Positions 60,930 to 64,000 of a DNA stretch of 64,000 bases are shown in pieces (the first letter of the stretch is position 1; each line of letters begins with the position of its first letter). The DNA lies in the NCBI GenBank assembly GCA_031429355.1, contig JANOZM010000012.1, positions 96,207-160,206 on the forward strand. Direction: 5' to 3'. Below the pieces are notes generated by a model, which saw only the letters and a list, made by a program, of their open reading frames with translations, did not search any database and was not told the DNA's origin. A program made the position numbers and the translations under genes. This DNA is from JANOZM01 sp031429355. GTDB lineage: Bacteria > Pseudomonadota > Gammaproteobacteria > Burkholderiales > Burkholderiaceae_E.

Positions 60930-61901
60930 GTGAAAATACTAACTAAAACAATCGCAACAGCGATCTCGGCTTTAGCGTTAGGCCTTACTAGTACCGCAGC
61001 ACTGGCACAACCATCTTGGGCCGTAAGTCCCGATTGGTGTAAATCAAAGTACGGTCCAACCGACGAAAAGGGTGCTGGCAATTTAATGACAGCAGCGCTC
61101 GCCTTAGAGGCTGCAAAGTTGGTTAAGACAGGCAAAACATATCAGCTAGGCGAAGAAACTAATGCCAAGACGCCAGCCTTCGGAACACGCACGTTTTCTA
61201 TCCTAATTCAACAACCGGGCCAAGCGCATGGTGGATCGTTGGGGCCAACTAAAACGACTTATAACGACGATATCATTCAAGGCTATGTTGCGGTTGGTTC
61301 GCAGCTTGATGGTCTTGGTCATATTGGTGTTGACGGTGTGTATTACAACTGTTTTAAGGCTGGTGAATTTGCCCAACCCGATGGCCTGAAAAAACTTGGC
61401 GTTGAAAAAGTACCTGCCTTTGTTACACGCGGTATTGTGCTTGATATGACAGCGCAGTTTAATCAGAACCCTGTAAAAGAAGGCACCGCTTTTAATCGCA
61501 AGGAAATTGATGAAGCCGCTGCACGCCAAAGTATTACGATTAAAAAAGGCGATGTTGTGTTGTTTCACACGGGTTGGCAATCGCTAGTTGGCAAAGACAA
61601 CGCGCGGTTTTTGAGTGGCGAGCCTGGGCTAGGCAAAGACGGTGCAATGTACCTTGCTTCTAAAGAGGTTGTTGCAGTTGGCGCAGATCAATGGGGTTTA
61701 GAAGTTCTGCCATTTGAAAAGGGCGTTGGTGTGTTTGAAGTCCATCAAATCTTGTTGACTAAAAACGGTATCTTTATTTTGGAAAACATGAAGACCGATG
61801 AACTGGTTCGCGACAAGGCATGGGAGTTTATGTTTGTTCTCGGCCACTCGCGTATTACCGGGGCTGTTCAAGCAATTATTAATCCGATTGCGATTCGTTA
61901 A
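60930..61901 (+). CDS. Secreted cyclase-family (kynurenine formamidase-like) hydrolase
   Basis: A 323-residue exported protein of the cyclase/KynB family. Signal peptide ends near TAALAQPS. The metal-binding pattern HxGTHxDxPxH is degenerate but recognisable as SQLDGLGHIGVDGVYYN with a downstream EVHQILL. GDVVLFHTGW and FEKGVGVFEVH are family blocks. Members hydrolyse N-formylkynurenine or related amides. GTG 60930 is chosen because AGGGAG lies 6 bases upstream. It is divergent from the Liv operon, so both may serve the same degradation route. Confidence 0.75.
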   Translation: MKILTKTIATAISALALGLTSTAALAQPSWAVSPDWCKSKYGPTDEKGAGNLMTAALALEAAKLVKTGKTYQLGEETNAKTPAFGTRTFSILIQQPGQAHGGSLGPTKTTYNDDIIQGYVAVGSQLDGLGHIGVDGVYYNCFKAGEFAQPDGLKKLGVEKVPAFVTRGIVLDMTAQFNQNPVKEGTAFNRKEIDEAAARQSITIKKGDVVLFHTGWQSLVGKDNARFLSGEPGLGKDGAMYLASKEVVAVGADQWGLEVLPFEKGVGVFEVHQILLTKNGIFILENMKTDELVRDKAWEFMFVLGHSRITGAVQAIINPIAIR

Positions 61902-61903
61902 GT

Positions 61904-62542
61904 ATGGTGCGCGCTAGCTTGTTGGTATTTTGTGCAAGCCTAGCGTTGGCGGCGTCGCCCGTGTGGGCTCATCCACACGGGAGTGCTAGTTGCACTGTCA
62001 ATGTAATTTATAGCGGCGTTAGTATCTCCAAAGTAAACGTTACTTTAGAACTTGATGCAGAGAACTCGAATAAAGTGTTTGAGTCGATGCAAACAAAGCC
62101 GGACGGAACTTTTGCCCCAGAGCAAAAATCGCGAATGCAAAGCAATTTGGCCTTTCTTTTTTCGCCAATAAATTACCTTGTGAGTTTAAAAACGAATCAA
62201 GCCGGGACGACAACGCCTTTGGTGCTGCGCCCTAGCTCGATGCCCGAAATTGAACGTAGTAGTAATGCCCGTTTGCGAATTACTACTCAGCTTGCAAGAA
62301 CCGATGTTGCACAAGCAAATGAAAATGATATTGCCGTTAGTTGCGCCGACCCAACTTGGTATTGGCTAGTTGGATTTAAAGGTGCGGAGCAAGTGACCAG
62401 TAGTCGATCTTGTACCTCTAAGTTAGGCGAGAACTTCGTTTTTGCTTTGCCAACAAATTTGCCAGCTTTAGATGGCCCAAGTCTTAAAGTGACCTCGGAC
62501 CATTTACCCAAAGCGCAACAAGTGAGCTTAGTTTGTAGCTAA
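61904..62542 (+). CDS. Secreted protein, possibly DUF1007 family
   Basis: A 212-residue exported protein with signal peptide (MVRASLLVFCASLALAASPV...AHPHGSA). AHPHG at the mature N-terminus is the mark of DUF1007 proteins. The body is beta-rich with cysteines at SASC, VSCADP, SRSCTSK and LVCS. It starts 2 bases after the cyclase stop, so it is co-transcribed. Function unknown. Confidence 0.6.
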   Translation: MVRASLLVFCASLALAASPVWAHPHGSASCTVNVIYSGVSISKVNVTLELDAENSNKVFESMQTKPDGTFAPEQKSRMQSNLAFLFSPINYLVSLKTNQAGTTTPLVLRPSSMPEIERSSNARLRITTQLARTDVAQANENDIAVSCADPTWYWLVGFKGAEQVTSSRSCTSKLGENFVFALPTNLPALDGPSLKVTSDHLPKAQQVSLVCS

Positions 62543-62802
62543 CAGTTTAAGGACATTTGTCTGCGCATTGAATATCGAGGAGGCGATTGCGCGTCTAACC
62601 CTAAGTGGATCAGGATTTTCCCTATCGCCTAGTGCTGCATGACCGCTGCGACGATTCTCAAATCCCCAACACTGTGAGTGCATGGGATCGACCAAGGTTG
62701 GCAACACTTTGATCCATTTATAAACCACAAAATAGCAATACGACTTATATATAATCCATTTTTTGGTTGCTAATCAGATAAAAAACTGATGGTGAACAAG
62801 GC
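62543..62802. other. Intergenic, no gene seen
   Basis: 260 bases before the hipA remnant. I looked for the missing N-terminal part of HipA here and see none in any frame. Confidence 0.35.
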
Positions 62803-63589
62803 GTGCCGCTAACGCCTGAGCTGGATCAAGCCTTATTTCATGGCAACTCTATCGGCGACGCTCGCCCCAAAGCCTTGATCGAGGATCAGGGCACACAATA
62901 CGTTGCAAAATTTTCGTCCAACACTGACTTGTACAGCGTGGTAAAGGCCGAATTCATCGCTATGCGTCTAGCGACCCTTGCCGGAATCAATGCTGCGCCT
63001 ATAAAGCTGGTTCAAGCCGCACAAAAAGACATTCTTTTGATTGAGCGGTTTGATCGTAAAAAAAACTGCGCAAGGCAAAACGCGAAAAGCCATGGTTTCT
63101 GCGTTAACACTCTTTGGTCTTGATGAAATGATGGCGCGTTATGCAAGCCACGAAACCTTCGCGGAAATCATCCGCCATCGTTTCGATGATCCGAAAGAAA
63201 CACTCGAAGAATTGTTCTCTCGTATCGTATTCAACATCCTGTCCGGCAACACCGATGACCATGCACTCAACCAAGCAGAATTCTGGAACGGTAAATCGCT
63301 ATGCTTGACACCAGCCTACGATCTTTGTTCGCAAAACCGCACAGGCAGTGAAGCCACTCAAGCCATGCTAATTTCCGGCAACAATAGGCCAAGCAAACTC
63401 AAATCCTGCCTTGATGCACGCACACATTTTCTAATCTCGGAAAATGAAGCGAAAACAATTGTTGACTAGCAGCGCGAAGCAATTGAAGCCAACTGGGAAA
63501 AGGTATGCGATGAAGCAAGCTTAAGCACCGTTGACCGCAGATTTTTTTGGAAGCGGCAATTCTTGAACCCCTTCGCATTCGAGGAATAA
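62803..63589 (+). pseudogene. hipA-type toxin kinase pseudogene (5'-truncated, frameshifted, nonsense)
   Basis: The translation matches the C-terminal kinase part of HipA-type toxins: LTPELDQALFHGNSIGDARP, YVAKFSSNTDLYSVVKAEF, IERFDR, then in another frame KAMVSALTLFGLDEM, NILSGNTDDHALNQAEFW, CLTPAYDLCSQNRTG. A run of eight A (63058-63065) holds one extra base; deleting one restores ERFDRKKTAQGKTRKAMV. A TAG at 63467-63469 interrupts what was probably a CAG (Gln), since VD-x-QREAIEANWEKVCDEA continues in frame to TAA 63587-63589. The N-terminal domain of about 100-130 residues is missing. HipA phosphorylates GltX in E. coli; this copy should be inactive. Confidence 0.85.
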
Positions 63590-63627
63590 CGTTTAGTTCT
63601 ACGTTTTGGTTAAGCGGCGAACTTGAA

Positions 63628-63954
63628 CTAAGTCGCAGGCTCTTGCATCCATGCAGCAATATCGCGTTGGGCATGCAATATGCGCCAAACATCAACGTAA
63701 TCTGCTCGTTCGACGTAAAACACAAGAAAAGGAAATTTCGCAAGCGGCCAAAAGCGTAAGCCATGCAAGTTCAATTCATGGTCATAGCGCGGCGATCCAG
63801 TTGCAGGATTGCGCCCGATGTGCGTAAACGCGTGTTCCAAAGCATTAATGAAATCAAGCGCTGCCTGCTCAGCGTTTTCGGCAAGGTAATAGTCAATTGC
63901 AACTTCAACGTCGCGGCTCGCTAGCTCACGCGTTACAACCGACTTTGCTTTCAC
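63628..63954 (-). CDS. ParE/RelE-family toxin
   Basis: A 108-residue toxin of the ParE/RelE superfamily: helical start, AIDYYLAENAEQAALDFINA, LEHAFTHIGRNPATGSPRYD, then LRFWPLAKFPFLVFYVE and RILHAQRDIAAWM. These are marks of ParE-type gyrase inhibitors or RelE-type mRNA interferases. The start is GTG 63954, directly after the stop of the upstream antitoxin frame (63955-63957), implying coupled translation. Looks intact. Confidence 0.85.
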   Translation of the reverse strand: MKAKSVVTRELASRDVEVAIDYYLAENAEQAALDFINALEHAFTHIGRNPATGSPRYDHELNLHGLRFWPLAKFPFLVFYVERADYVDVWRILHAQRDIAAWMQEPAT

Positions 63955-64000
63955 TTACGCTTTCCGACCTTCGCTGATTTGTGTACCCGATTTCGTAGCC
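63955..64000 (-). CDS. Antitoxin C-terminus (cut by window edge)
   Basis: Reading the minus strand from the window end, the last 14 codons (ATKSGTQISEGRKA) end at TAA 63955-63957, with the toxin GTG immediately after. The position before a ParE/RelE toxin makes it the cognate antitoxin, probably a ribbon-helix-helix ParD type, but too little is visible to name. Confidence 0.55.
   Translation of the reverse strand, partial: ATKSGTQISEGRKA

Overview
The window reads as chromosome of a betaproteobacterium, most likely of the order Burkholderiales. The evidence is the mix of families: two Bug-type periplasmic binding proteins, several PEP-CTERM secreted proteins, a CadR/PbrR-type MerR regulator with a DUF3703 gene, a DUF2145 pair, an LhpI-type reductase, and a Liv-type ABC operon with acyl-CoA ligase. 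Base composition looks moderate. There are no rRNA or tRNA genes, CRISPR arrays, intact insertion sequences or phage structural genes that I can see. The species call is inference.

Layout. 1-4.7 kb: the end of a nitronate monooxygenase gene and an M14 carboxypeptidase, then a tight three-gene operon (FeeM-like N-acyl amino acid synthase, ThiF-like adenylyltransferase, nitroreductase-like protein) followed by a PEP-CTERM protein. 5.8-9 kb: tspO, then a MerR regulator divergent from an SRPBCC/DUF3703 operon through a classic 19-bp-spacer MerR promoter, then a soluble histidine kinase. 9.3-14 kb: small envelope and stress genes (PEP-CTERM remnant, GlsB-like protein, glycosyltransferase, two DUF4360 paralogues, double-BON lipoprotein, a 47-residue Pro-rich acidic peptide). 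14-20.5 kb: methyltransferase and Bug protein opposite a LysR regulator, flanked by two copies of a dispersed repeat, then a large PAS-rich hybrid kinase. 20.6-27.9 kb: phosphotransferase, fused glycosyltransferase (TIGR04283-TIGR04282 type) and nucleoside hydrolase, all overlapping, meeting a convergent ynjBCD ABC transporter. 28.2-32.4 kb: a streamlined cbb3-type oxidase operon (CcoN with a CcoS-like N-terminus, CcoO, a monohaem cytochrome c, SCO, a membrane protein).

32.7-43 kb: orphan secreted protein, SWIB-domain protein, a broken DNA-alkylation-repeat gene, another PEP-CTERM gene, a large LuxR-type ATPase regulator with an adjacent alpha/beta hydrolase, a Bug protein and the DUF2145 pair. 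43-51 kb: lhpI, then acyl-CoA ligase, a thiolase-like protein lacking its cysteine nucleophile, and a DUF35 partner (a possible retro-aldolase module), then housekeeping membrane genes. 51-62.5 kb: a catabolic block with quinone-reductase-like dehydrogenase, dihaem cytochrome and PQQ-type sugar dehydrogenase, acyl-CoA ligase and a full Liv ABC transporter, divergent from a secreted cyclase-family hydrolase. 62.8-64 kb: a toxin-antitoxin patch with a hipA pseudogene and an intact ParE/RelE toxin.

The strongest candidates for something undescribed are the FeeM-ThiF-nitroreductase-PEP-CTERM block, the nucleoside hydrolase/fused glycosyltransferase/kinase/YnjBCD neighbourhood, the CcoS-CcoN fusion in a minimal cbb3 operon, and the cysteine-less thiolase with DUF35. 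No experiment or database search backs these calls; they come from reading motifs and gene order.
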